Below, one piece after another: positions 25,350 to 33,742 of a DNA stretch of 64,000 nucleotides. A program made the position numbers and the translations under genes. Origin of the DNA: Sulfuriferula sp047300855 (lineage in GTDB: Bacteria; Pseudomonadota; Gammaproteobacteria; Burkholderiales; Sulfuriferulaceae); assembly GCF_047300855.1 (NCBI RefSeq), contig NZ_CP170197.1, positions 186,001-250,000 on the forward strand. The letters run 5' to 3'. The first letter of the stretch is position 1. Each line of letters starts with the position of its first letter. The notes beneath the pieces were generated by a model that had not been told where the DNA came from, made no database searches, and saw nothing but the letters and a program-made list of their open reading frames with translations.

Positions 25350-28300
25350 TGTTTCTGTCCTCCTTGATGGGAGATATGATCCGCAAGCAGTAACTTCAGG
25401 GTGTTCAGCAAATCCTGATTGGAGGTGCGCGCCTTGACCAGTGCCGATTGCACCGCATCCTGTTGTACCTGGGTCGGTTCGGTACCCGACAGCACGACTA
25501 CCGGCGGTTCCGGTTTCAGCGTCTTCAATAAGGGTAGCAGTTCCCAGCCGCTGCCGTCCGGCAGGCCGATGTCCAGAATCACCAGGCTATAGTGTTCTTG
25601 TGCCAGCTTGGTGCGTGCCTCCGCCAGGGTATGCGCAATGTCGAAGTCGGCCACATCGCGGCCGATGGCGGCAACGATGTGATGCAGATCGGCCTCGTCC
25701 TCCACGTGCAGAACGCGCGGCTTGGTTGTGTTCAGGCGTGGCAGGAAATTATTGATCGCAGCAATCAAGTGCTTTTCGTCGATTGGTTTTTCGAGCCAGT
25801 CGATGGCTTTGAAGTCGCCGTTGATGGCCAGCTTGCTATCCTCAAGCCGGGCCGATATCACAATAATGGGCAGGTTCTTGAGTTTGTCCTGGCTGCGGAT
25901 CTGCCGGATCAGCGATACACCGCTCTGATCCGGCAGCATCATATCCAGCGTCATGGCCGCGTACTCATTGTGCGCCAGGCGGCTCAGGGCGGTCTTGCCG
26001 TCATAGGCGACATCGACCTGATATCCCGCGTGGTTCAACATCATCGTCAGTAGCCGGGCGATATCCGGTTCGTCTTCCACCACCAGCAGGCGCGGGCCGT
26101 CGGCCATGCTCGTCGCGATGGCTTGCTGCGGTGACGCTATAGGCACCTCCCACAATGGCAGTTCGAAATAGAAACGCGCACCCTGCCCTTCCACCGAATC
26201 GAAGCCTACCCGCCCATTCATGCGCTCGACGATCTCTTTGGTGATCGCCAGCCCCAAGCCGGTCCCGCCTTTCTGACGCGTGTCCGACGAATCAGCCTGG
26301 GCAAATTTCTGAAAAATGCGGTTGCGGAATTCCGCCGAAATGCCGGGGCCATGGTCGATCACCTCGACACGTACCGTGTCCTTGAGTTGGCGTACTGCAA
26401 TTTCGACCTGCCCCCCTTGGGGTGAGAACTTGGCAGCATTGGAGAGGAAATTGCTCAACACCTGCTGCAGCCTTCCAGCATCGACGCGTACCTGCGCGCC
26501 ATCACTGCGTTGCGTCAGTGCAAAGCTCACCTGGTACTGCTCACCATAAGCACGCACGGCATCCAGAGCGTGTTCCACCAATGGCGTGAGTAACTGTACC
26601 TGCAAGTCGAAGCGCATCATGCCCGCCGCCAGTTTTTCCATGTCCAGCAGGTCGTTGATGAGATGCGCCAGGCGCTGGCTGTTCTTGTTGGCGATGTCGA
26701 GCATCTGTTTGGCCTGTGCCGGCATCTCCCCGAGGGTACCGCTGACAACCAGGCCGAGTGCGCCGCTGATGGCAGTGAGGGGTGTGCGTAACTCGTGACT
26801 GACGGTGGAGACGAACTCGCTTTTCAGTTGATCGAGGCGCTTGCGCTCGGTGATGTCGCTGCCTATTCCCAGGAAGCCGCTGATCTGGCCGTGCGCGTCC
26901 CACACCGCGGTCACGGACAGCAACACCGGGAAGCGCGAGCCATCCTTGCGAATGTAAGTCCATTCACGTTCGTCCGCAGCGCCGAGACGTGCCTTGACCA
27001 CAAATGCCTCGAACCCCGGTTCAATGGCTCTGCCCAATTCCCCGGATAATTTCATGGCATATGCCGATACCTCATTCTTGTCATGGAGGATGGCAGGTGT
27101 CTGCTTGCCGACCATTTCTTCGGTTGTGTACCCCAGCATGCGCTCGGCACTCTGGTTGAAAGTCTGGATCACGCCATCCGCATCAGTGGAAATGATGGAA
27201 AAGTTGGCGCTGTCCAGAATGGCCTTGCGCATCGCCGTGAGCGCTTGCAGCTGCGTATCGGCCTGCTTGCGCTCGGTAATGTCACGCACCAGCCCGATAT
27301 AGAGCGGTTCACCCCGATGCGCACTGCGCGACACGGCGAGATCCATCGGGAAAGTCGTACCGTCCTTGCGTTGGCCGACCACCTCGCGGCCGATGCCGAT
27401 GATGCGCCGCACGTTGGTGGCATGGTAGTTGGCCAGGTAGCCGTCATGCTCGCTATGATAAGGTTCGGGCATGAGCATCTTGACGTTATTGCCGATCACT
27501 TGCTGTGCCGCGTAACCAAAAATATGCTCGGCGGCAAGGTTGAATGACTGAACGATGCCCTGGCTATCGATGGTAATGATGCCGTCGATGACGTTGTCGA
27601 GAATGATCTGGGTATGCTGAGCGCTTTCCCGGGAGGCGCGTTCCACCAGCTTGCGATCGGTGATATCCCAGTTTGTGCCCGATACGCGCAATGGCGCACC
27701 TTGCTCGTCACGCTGGATCACTGAGCTGGCTCTAATCCAGCGCAGTTGACCATCCGGCCAGATGACACGGAATTCGGACTCGAAGTTACCCTCTCCCCTG
27801 AGACAATCCGCGAACTCCTGCACTTGCTTGACCTGGTCATCGGGGTGCAAGCTGGATTTCCATGCGTCAAAGGTACTGTTGAAATCGGTTTCCTTGATGC
27901 CATAGATGCGATACATGGTCGCATCCCAAACCAGGTGGTCGCTGGCGACATCGTAGTCCCAGATACCCACCTGGGCTGTATGAGTTGCAATTTCCAGGCG
28001 ATTTGTTAATCGGGTCAGCTCATCATTGAGACGGAATTCGCGGCGCATGGCATCGCGCAGTTCCAGCTGACGCATCACCAGTCTGCCCAGAATCATTAAC
28101 GCATCGCGTTGCGCATCGGTGAGCGTGTGCGGAACGCTATCGATCACGCACAACGTACCGATGCCGAAACCATCGGGCGTGAATAGCGGTGCGCCGGCAT
28201 AGAAGCGAATATTCGGATCGGCCGTGACCAGTGGGTTGTCGCGGAAGCGTTCGTCTTCAAGCGCGTTCGGCACTTCGAAAATCTCTTGCCCATGGATGGC

Positions 28301-28537
28301 ATGACCGCAAAACGAAATATCGCGCGGCGTTTCAGGCGCATCTATGCCATGCCTGCTCTTAAACCACTGTCGTTCTGCGTCCACTAGCGAGATGAGAGCG
28401 ATGGGCGTACCGCAGATTTGAGCAGCCAGGCGAGTGAAATCGTCGAATTCCGCTTCGGCGGGTGTATCGAGGATGTCATAGCGGCGCAGAGCTATGAGTC
28501 GAGCGACTTCATTGTCCTTGATGGGGGCGGATTTCAT
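25346..28537 (-). CDS. Large hybrid sensor kinase: GAF-PAS3-HisKA-HATPase-REC2
   Basis: 1063 residues, no clear transmembrane segment, so probably cytoplasmic. Order: GAF domain (about 20-160, ending GTLCVIDSVPHTLTDAQ), three PAS/PAC units (about 180-300, 305-425, 430-560), HisKA with STVSHELRTPLTAISG, an ATPase domain (NFLSNAAKFSPQGG, GTGLGLAITKEIVE) and two receivers (LLVVEDEPDIARL, VLHVEDEADLHHI). The input is unknown. Together with the downstream CheY-like protein and diguanylate cyclase it forms a phosphorelay toward cyclic di-GMP. Confidence 0.93.
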   Translation of the reverse strand: MKSAPIKDNEVARLIALRRYDILDTPAEAEFDDFTRLAAQICGTPIALISLVDAERQWFKSRHGIDAPETPRDISFCGHAIHGQEIFEVPNALEDERFRDNPLVTADPNIRFYAGAPLFTPDGFGIGTLCVIDSVPHTLTDAQRDALMILGRLVMRQLELRDAMRREFRLNDELTRLTNRLEIATHTAQVGIWDYDVASDHLVWDATMYRIYGIKETDFNSTFDAWKSSLHPDDQVKQVQEFADCLRGEGNFESEFRVIWPDGQLRWIRASSVIQRDEQGAPLRVSGTNWDITDRKLVERASRESAQHTQIILDNVIDGIITIDSQGIVQSFNLAAEHIFGYAAQQVIGNNVKMLMPEPYHSEHDGYLANYHATNVRRIIGIGREVVGQRKDGTTFPMDLAVSRSAHRGEPLYIGLVRDITERKQADTQLQALTAMRKAILDSANFSIISTDADGVIQTFNQSAERMLGYTTEEMVGKQTPAILHDKNEVSAYAMKLSGELGRAIEPGFEAFVVKARLGAADEREWTYIRKDGSRFPVLLSVTAVWDAHGQISGFLGIGSDITERKRLDQLKSEFVSTVSHELRTPLTAISGALGLVVSGTLGEMPAQAKQMLDIANKNSQRLAHLINDLLDMEKLAAGMMRFDLQVQLLTPLVEHALDAVRAYGEQYQVSFALTQRSDGAQVRVDAGRLQQVLSNFLSNAAKFSPQGGQVEIAVRQLKDTVRVEVIDHGPGISAEFRNRIFQKFAQADSSDTRQKGGTGLGLAITKEIVERMNGRVGFDSVEGQGARFYFELPLWEVPIASPQQAIATSMADGPRLLVVEDEPDIARLLTMMLNHAGYQVDVAYDGKTALSRLAHNEYAAMTLDMMLPDQSGVSLIRQIRSQDKLKNLPIIVISARLEDSKLAINGDFKAIDWLEKPIDEKHLIAAINNFLPRLNTTKPRVLHVEDEADLHHIVAAIGRDVADFDIAHTLAEARTKLAQEHYSLVILDIGLPDGSGWELLPLLKTLKPEPPVVVLSGTEPTQVQQDAVQSALVKARTSNQDLLNTLKLLLADHISHQGGQKQ

Positions 28538-28778
28538 TCGTGTCGCAATCTCCAGTGATCTTCACGCGCAGTGCAGAACCGCCGTTTTTTATAGAATACG
28601 CGCAATTCAAGGACCGGTGCGCTCAAAGCCTCAAACCGGCCAGAACAGGATATCGCGCCATAACGCGCCCAATGCATGCAGATGGATACGCTCGCCGCAC
28701 TAATTCGTCGGGATGTTTTAATGTCGTCGCACGGCTCGACTTATCTCGCCCGGCGTTTTGTCTGCCAGTACGCCGGAG

Positions 28779-29738
28779 TTATGGGTAAAACACCAGCACC
28801 CGGTAACCGGTTGCGGGAAGATTGCCGATATCGAGCAGTAAATCGACGCTCGCCTCGCTACCTGGTTTGATGCCAGCGGTTTCTTTGGCGGTGGCGTGAA
28901 GATATTCGTTCGGCGCAAAAATGCGCTTTGCCAGCGCGGCGTCGTGGGTGTCGGTGAGGGTGAGTTCGATATGCGGATAGGCTTCGGCATAACCCGCCTC
29001 ATTGGCGATCAGCAAGCTGACCTGGATACGCGACGGGTGCGCGGGATCGGAGAGCAGGTCGGAGCTGGAAATTTTGATGGCATCGGAGTCGCGCGGCAGC
29101 GGCACGCTGCAACCAAGGGCCGTACATGCAGCGGCCAGCCAGGGCTTGACGGCGGGTAGGCGGGCCGCGATCGGTGTGCGCAATAAATAGACCAGTTGCG
29201 CCGCCAGCAATAATCCGAGCAGGACGCTGCCGGTGCTGAGCAGCGCGGTGCGGATACGTTTGCGCCGCGCCAGGTTGGTGGTGCTTGTGGAGGAATCCGG
29301 GGCCAAGGACGGTTGTGCAAATTCCTGTGGCCGTTCTACAACGGGCTCCACGATGGGCGTTTCAACGGGCGTTTCAACAGCTTCCTCGATCGGTGCTTCG
29401 ACGAGAGGCTCCGGCTCCTCAAATTTCGCAGTCTCCTCAACCGGAGGCGTTATTTCTTCGGCCGGTATGGTCGGCAAGTCTGTTTCAGGAGTGCTGATTT
29501 GCGCCACTTCTGGTTGCTCATCCGGGCTGTTCGAGAGTTCAGCTTCGGGTGAGACGCTGGTCTCGGCATGCGGTATGTCTGCCGGGAAGCTTGGGTAGAC
29601 TTCCGGCGTCAGATATTCGCGCGCATCAAATACGCAGCTGCATACGCCGCAACGCACCTGCCCGTCGCGCGCTGCCAGGACTTCCGCGGAAACGCGAAAC
29701 ACGGTGTGGCAGTCGGGGCAGGTGGTGAGTATGTTCAC
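28779..29738 (-). CDS. DUF3426 zinc-ribbon membrane protein
   Basis: 319 residues from the GTG at 29738, which overlaps the prmA stop as GTGA. The N-terminal zinc ribbon is CPDCHTVF ... CGVCSCVFD. A long acidic, Pro/Glu-rich spacer follows (VETPVETPIVEP repeats), then a transmembrane helix (about residues 175-195) and a C-terminal DUF3426 domain (YPHIELTLTDTHDAALAKR, TGYRVLVFYP). The function of this family is unknown. It is habitually next to prmA in betaproteobacteria, which matches here. Confidence 0.85.
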   Translation of the reverse strand: MNILTTCPDCHTVFRVSAEVLAARDGQVRCGVCSCVFDAREYLTPEVYPSFPADIPHAETSVSPEAELSNSPDEQPEVAQISTPETDLPTIPAEEITPPVEETAKFEEPEPLVEAPIEEAVETPVETPIVEPVVERPQEFAQPSLAPDSSTSTTNLARRKRIRTALLSTGSVLLGLLLAAQLVYLLRTPIAARLPAVKPWLAAACTALGCSVPLPRDSDAIKISSSDLLSDPAHPSRIQVSLLIANEAGYAEAYPHIELTLTDTHDAALAKRIFAPNEYLHATAKETAGIKPGSEASVDLLLDIGNLPATGYRVLVFYP

Positions 29739-30625
29739 GCTCGTTTTGTGCCGGCCAGACACGCCCAGCCATCTTCGGCGCGCCACAGGTGGATATCGAA
29801 CCAGTCGGTATAGGCGGCGATGACCTTGTCCACCTGCTCGACCAGAATGCCGGACAGTACGATGTGCCCTCCATTCCGGCAGGCATTGGCGAGCAGCGGG
29901 GCAAGTGCCAGCAACGGGTTGGTGAGGATGTTCGCGACCACAATATCGGCATGCGTGGTCGGGGTGGCATCGGGCAGGTAAAAATCCGCCTGCACGGCGT
30001 TGTTGCGCGCATTGTCCTGTGCGGTGGCAACCGCCTGCGCATCGATGTCCACACCGCACGCGTAGCTGGCGCCGAATTTCAGCGCAGCAATGGCCAGAAT
30101 GCCGGAGCCGCAGCCGTAATCCAGCACGCGCTCACCGCCCACGATATGGCGGTCCAGCCATTGCAGGCACAGGCGCGTGGTGGGGTGGGAGCCGGTGCCA
30201 AACGCCAGGCCGGGATCGAGTTTCAGGTTAATGGCGGCGCTATCGGGGGCCGCGTGCCAGCTGGGGATGATCCACAGTCGTTCGGAAATGCGGATCGGAT
30301 CGAATTCAGCCTGGGTAAGTCGTACCCAGTCCTGTTCGGCGACTTGCTCAATACGGTATGCGGGGAGGGTAAAGCCTGCGGTTTGCGCGGCCTCTGCCAG
30401 GATCGCCGCCACATCGGCAGTTTGCGCAAACAGCGCGAGTACATTGTTGTCGCGCCATAGTTCATCTACGGGCATACCCGGTTCGCCGAAAATGGGAGCT
30501 TCCGTAGCAGTACCGGCCGCGGCGTCTTCGATGCTCACCGACAGGGCTCCGGCCTCCATCAGCGCATCGGACAAACGTTCTGCCTCGTCTGCGGTAGCGG
30601 CCAGGGTGACAGATTGCCAGGACAT
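29735..30625 (-). CDS. prmA: Ribosomal protein L11 methyltransferase
   Basis: 296 residues. An N-terminal substrate-recognition domain (MSWQSVTLAATADEAERLSD) precedes a SAM-dependent methyltransferase domain with motif I VLDYGCGSGILAIAA and the post-motif VVANILTNPLLALAP (NxxP-like). It trimethylates lysines of L11. It starts 5 bp past the accC stop and overlaps the DUF3426 start by 4 bp, so it sits in the accBC operon. Confidence 0.95.
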   Translation of the reverse strand: MSWQSVTLAATADEAERLSDALMEAGALSVSIEDAAAGTATEAPIFGEPGMPVDELWRDNNVLALFAQTADVAAILAEAAQTAGFTLPAYRIEQVAEQDWVRLTQAEFDPIRISERLWIIPSWHAAPDSAAINLKLDPGLAFGTGSHPTTRLCLQWLDRHIVGGERVLDYGCGSGILAIAALKFGASYACGVDIDAQAVATAQDNARNNAVQADFYLPDATPTTHADIVVANILTNPLLALAPLLANACRNGGHIVLSGILVEQVDKVIAAYTDWFDIHLWRAEDGWACLAGTKRA

Positions 30626-30630
30626 GGTGG

Positions 30631-31983
30631 CTAGGGTGTGGATGGTTTGGCGAGCTTTTGCTCAAGATAATGGATGCTGGTGCCACCTTCCACGAAAGCG
30701 GCGTCGTACATCAAATCCTGATGCAGCGGAATGTTGGTATTGATGCCTTCCACTATCATTTCCAGCAATGCGGTGCGCATTCGTGCAATGGCTTGCTCGC
30801 GCGTGGCGCCATGCGCCAGCAGTTTGCCGATCATGGAGTCGTAATACGGCGGTACAACGTAGTTCTGGTACACATGCGAATCCACCCGGATGCCTGGTCC
30901 GCCGGGCACGTGATAGGCGGTCAAACGCCCGGGTGACGGTACGAAGGTATAAGGATGTTCGGCATTGATGCGGCACTCGATGGCGTGGCCGTGGAACTCG
31001 ATATCTTTTTGCTTGAAGCGCAGTTCTTCACCGGCAGCGATGCGGATCTGCTCCTGCACGATGTCCACGCCGGTAATCAGCTCGGTGACCGGATGCTCGA
31101 CCTGCACGCGCGTGTTCATCTCGATGAAGAAAAACTCGCCATCCTCGTACAGGAACTCAAACGTACCTGCGCCACGATAGCCAATCTTGCGGCAGGCGGC
31201 GGCACAGCGCTCACCGATCTTGTCGCGCAGTTTGCGGTCCAGTCCAGGTGCCGGGGCTTCTTCGAGGATTTTCTGATGGCGGCGCTGCATCGAGCAGTCG
31301 CGTTCGCCGAGGTGGATGGCATGGCCGTGCTCGTCGGCCAGCACCTGAATTTCAATGTGCCGGGGTTTTTGCAGGTAGCGTTCCATGTACACCACCGGGT
31401 TGCCGAACGCGCTCTGCGCTTCGGCCTGGGTCATGGCGACCGCGTTGAGCAGCGCGCCATCGCTATGCACCACGCGCATCCCGCGCCCGCCGCCGCCGCC
31501 CGCGGCCTTGATGATGATCGGGTAACCCACCTGGTTGGCGATGCGCATGACTTCGTCCGGATTGTCCGGCAATGCACCGTCAGAGCCGGGTACGCACGGC
31601 ACGCCGGAGGCTTTCATGGCGTCCTTGGCAGAAACCTTGTCGCCCATCAGGCGGATGGTTTCCGGGCGCGGGCCGATAAACACGAAGCCGGAAGATTCCA
31701 CGCGCTCGGCAAAGTCGGCATTCTCCGACAGAAAACCATAGCCGGGGTGAATCGCCTCTGCATCGGTGAGTTCTGCTGCGCTGATAATTGCCGGCACGTT
31801 CAGGTAGCTCAGCGCCGAGGCGGCGGGGCCGATACACACCGATTCGTCGGCGAGCTTGACGTATTTGGCGTCAGCATCCGCCTCGGAGTGGACGGCGACT
31901 GTCTTGATACCCATTTCGCGACAGGCGCGCTGGATACGCAGAGCGATTTCGCCACGGTTGGCTATGAGGATTTTTTCAAACAT
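30631..31983 (-). CDS. accC: Acetyl-CoA carboxylase biotin carboxylase subunit
   Basis: 450 residues, standard length. ATP-grasp features: KILIANRGEIALRIQRACRE, the glycine-rich loop KAAGGGGGRGMR, QRRHQKILEEAP, and EMNTRVQVEHPVTE with the catalytic Glu/Arg. It carboxylates biotin on AccB for malonyl-CoA synthesis. It follows accB after 136 bp. Confidence 0.97.
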   Translation of the reverse strand: MFEKILIANRGEIALRIQRACREMGIKTVAVHSEADADAKYVKLADESVCIGPAASALSYLNVPAIISAAELTDAEAIHPGYGFLSENADFAERVESSGFVFIGPRPETIRLMGDKVSAKDAMKASGVPCVPGSDGALPDNPDEVMRIANQVGYPIIIKAAGGGGGRGMRVVHSDGALLNAVAMTQAEAQSAFGNPVVYMERYLQKPRHIEIQVLADEHGHAIHLGERDCSMQRRHQKILEEAPAPGLDRKLRDKIGERCAAACRKIGYRGAGTFEFLYEDGEFFFIEMNTRVQVEHPVTELITGVDIVQEQIRIAAGEELRFKQKDIEFHGHAIECRINAEHPYTFVPSPGRLTAYHVPGGPGIRVDSHVYQNYVVPPYYDSMIGKLLAHGATREQAIARMRTALLEMIVEGINTNIPLHQDLMYDAAFVEGGTSIHYLEQKLAKPSTP

Positions 31984-32119
31984 GGAGTGCCTGTTAAATG
32001 ATGGGGCCGTATAACCAGGATAGTTGCAGGATGAGCAGGGAGCGCCTTCGAATTAATCCTGCCAAATGATATTGAGTTTATCGGCGCTGCTTAAAATCCT
32101 GCTGATCCCGCCCGGTTTG

Positions 32120-32593
32120 TCAGCCAATGATAAACATCGGCTCGCCGTATTCCACCGGCTGACCGTTCTCGACCAGAATCGCCTTGATAACACCGCCCTG
32201 GTCGGCCTCGATTTCATTGAGCAGCTTCATCGCTTCGATGATGCACAGCGTTTCGCCGGCGGAAACGGTTTGCCCTACCTCCACAAAGGATTTGGCTCCC
32301 GGACTGGACGAACGGTAGAACGTGCCGACCATGGGCGATTTGACGATATGCCCCTCGGGTGCTGCGGCTTCGGCGGGCGCTGGCGCCACCGCAGGTGCAT
32401 TCGTCGTGGGGGCGGCGGGAGGAGCAGCGGGCGCAGCAGGCGCGTAGCTCGGCATATTGCTCATGTAGATGGGCTGGGTGTTTTGTGCGGTACGGGTAAT
32501 GCGGACTTTTTCTTCGCCCTCGGTGATTTCGAGTTCAGCAATGCCGGACTCTTCCACGAGGTCGATCAGTTTTTTAAGTTTTCTCAGATCCAT
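32120..32593 (-). CDS. accB: Biotin carboxyl carrier protein of acetyl-CoA carboxylase
   Basis: 157 residues. An N-terminal helical segment (MDLRKLKKLIDLVEESG) is followed by an Ala/Pro-rich flexible linker, then the biotinyl domain with the modified Lys in CIIEAMKLLNEIEAD and the 'thumb' SSSPGAKSFVEVG. It starts 2 bp after aroQ. It partners with AccC in the first half-reaction of fatty-acid synthesis. Confidence 0.97.
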   Translation of the reverse strand: MDLRKLKKLIDLVEESGIAELEITEGEEKVRITRTAQNTQPIYMSNMPSYAPAAPAAPPAAPTTNAPAVAPAPAEAAAPEGHIVKSPMVGTFYRSSSPGAKSFVEVGQTVSAGETLCIIEAMKLLNEIEADQGGVIKAILVENGQPVEYGEPMFIIG

Positions 32594-32595
32594 AT

Positions 32596-33087
32596 TCAGG
32601 CCTTGGTAGTCAGTTGGGTGAGCGCGTGGTCGAGCGCAAGTTCGTATCCCTGCGCGCCGAGTCCGCTAATGACGCCCACCGCCAGATCGCTGAAATACGA
32701 ATGATGGCGGAAGGGTTCACGGGCAAATACATTCGACAGGTGGACTTCAATGAAAGGAATGGCCACGGCGGCCAGCGCGTCGCGTAGTGCAACGCTGGTG
32801 TGGGTGAAAGCTGCCGGATTGATGATGATAAAGCGGGTGCGCTGCCGGGCCGAGTGAATGCGGTCAATCAATGCCGCTTCGCTATTGCTTTGCCAGCATT
32901 CAAGTGCAATCTTGGCCGCCTTGGCACGCGCAGCCAGGCGTGCGTCGATGTCAGCGAGCGTCGTGCTGCCGTAATGCTCGGGTTCGCGCGTCCCCAACAG
33001 GTTCAGATTCGGGCCGTGCAGCACCAAAATATGCGGTGTTTCAGCCTTGCTTGCGGGCTTGGCGGAGCGTATGCGCTGGGAATTCAT
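32596..33087 (-). CDS. aroQ: Type II 3-dehydroquinate dehydratase
   Basis: 163 residues. The signature LHGPNLNLLGTREPEHYG contains the catalytic Tyr, with IINPAAFTHTSVALRDAL and the C-terminal His region EVHLSNVFAREPFRHHS. It converts dehydroquinate to dehydroshikimate in the cytoplasm. An N-terminal extension of about 18 residues (MNSQRIRSAKPASKAETP) precedes the conserved core, so the true start could be slightly later. Confidence 0.95.
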   Translation of the reverse strand: MNSQRIRSAKPASKAETPHILVLHGPNLNLLGTREPEHYGSTTLADIDARLAARAKAAKIALECWQSNSEAALIDRIHSARQRTRFIIINPAAFTHTSVALRDALAAVAIPFIEVHLSNVFAREPFRHHSYFSDLAVGVISGLGAQGYELALDHALTQLTTKA

Positions 33088-33180
33088 GGGCGCAAGTTTG
33101 CCGCAAGTTGGGTGAAGTTGTCCAGACGTTTAACGAAAATGCCGCCAAATGCATGTTTTAACGCGGCGAGGTATTTCTGC

Positions 33181-33738
33181 TCAGTGAGTTGCCAGCAGTG
33201 GTTTCAGTATGGCTTCGAGTTTGGCCGTGCTCAATCCGCCCAGTTCGGTGGCGACAACCTTGCCCGTGCGATCCAGAATGAGCGTGTAGGGCAGGCCACC
33301 TAGGCGGTTGCCGGTGGCCTGCGACAAGGCTACCGCGTCCAGATCGCCCACCAGGACCGGATAATTCATGCCCATTTGGTCGGAGAAGGCCTGAACCTTG
33401 GCCGTTTCGTCAATGGCGATACCGACAAACTGCAGGCCCTGCGCGCCGTATTTGGTCTGCAGCTTGATAAATTCCGGAATCTCCGTGCGGCACGGGGGGC
33501 ACCAGGTCGCCCAGAAATTCACCACCAGCACCTTGCCGCGCCATTGCGACAGCGGTTGGCGGATACCGGCCAAATCCTTGAACCCGGCCTTGAACAGCGT
33601 GGCGGAGGCGTCACTGCTGTCAACGGCCGCCGACACAGGCGCAGATTGTGCCCGATTGTGCTGGTATGCATAGTAGCCACCACCCAGCGCCAGCAAGCCG
33701 ATCAATGCGAATAAAACAAGAGAGAGGTTTTTTTTCAT
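33181..33738 (-). CDS. TlpA/ResA-like periplasmic thioredoxin
   Basis: 185 residues. An N-terminal hydrophobic signal-anchor (about residues 5-25) puts the domain in the periplasm. The redox motif is CPPC in FWATWCPPCRTEIPEF, and the cis-Pro is in LGGLPYTLILDRTG. It should reduce protein disulfides, for example of apocytochromes or copper proteins. It lies 4 bp behind dsbD, its likely electron source. Confidence 0.92.
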   Translation of the reverse strand: MKKNLSLVLFALIGLLALGGGYYAYQHNRAQSAPVSAAVDSSDASATLFKAGFKDLAGIRQPLSQWRGKVLVVNFWATWCPPCRTEIPEFIKLQTKYGAQGLQFVGIAIDETAKVQAFSDQMGMNYPVLVGDLDAVALSQATGNRLGGLPYTLILDRTGKVVATELGGLSTAKLEAILKPLLATH

Positions 33739-33742
33739 GGGA

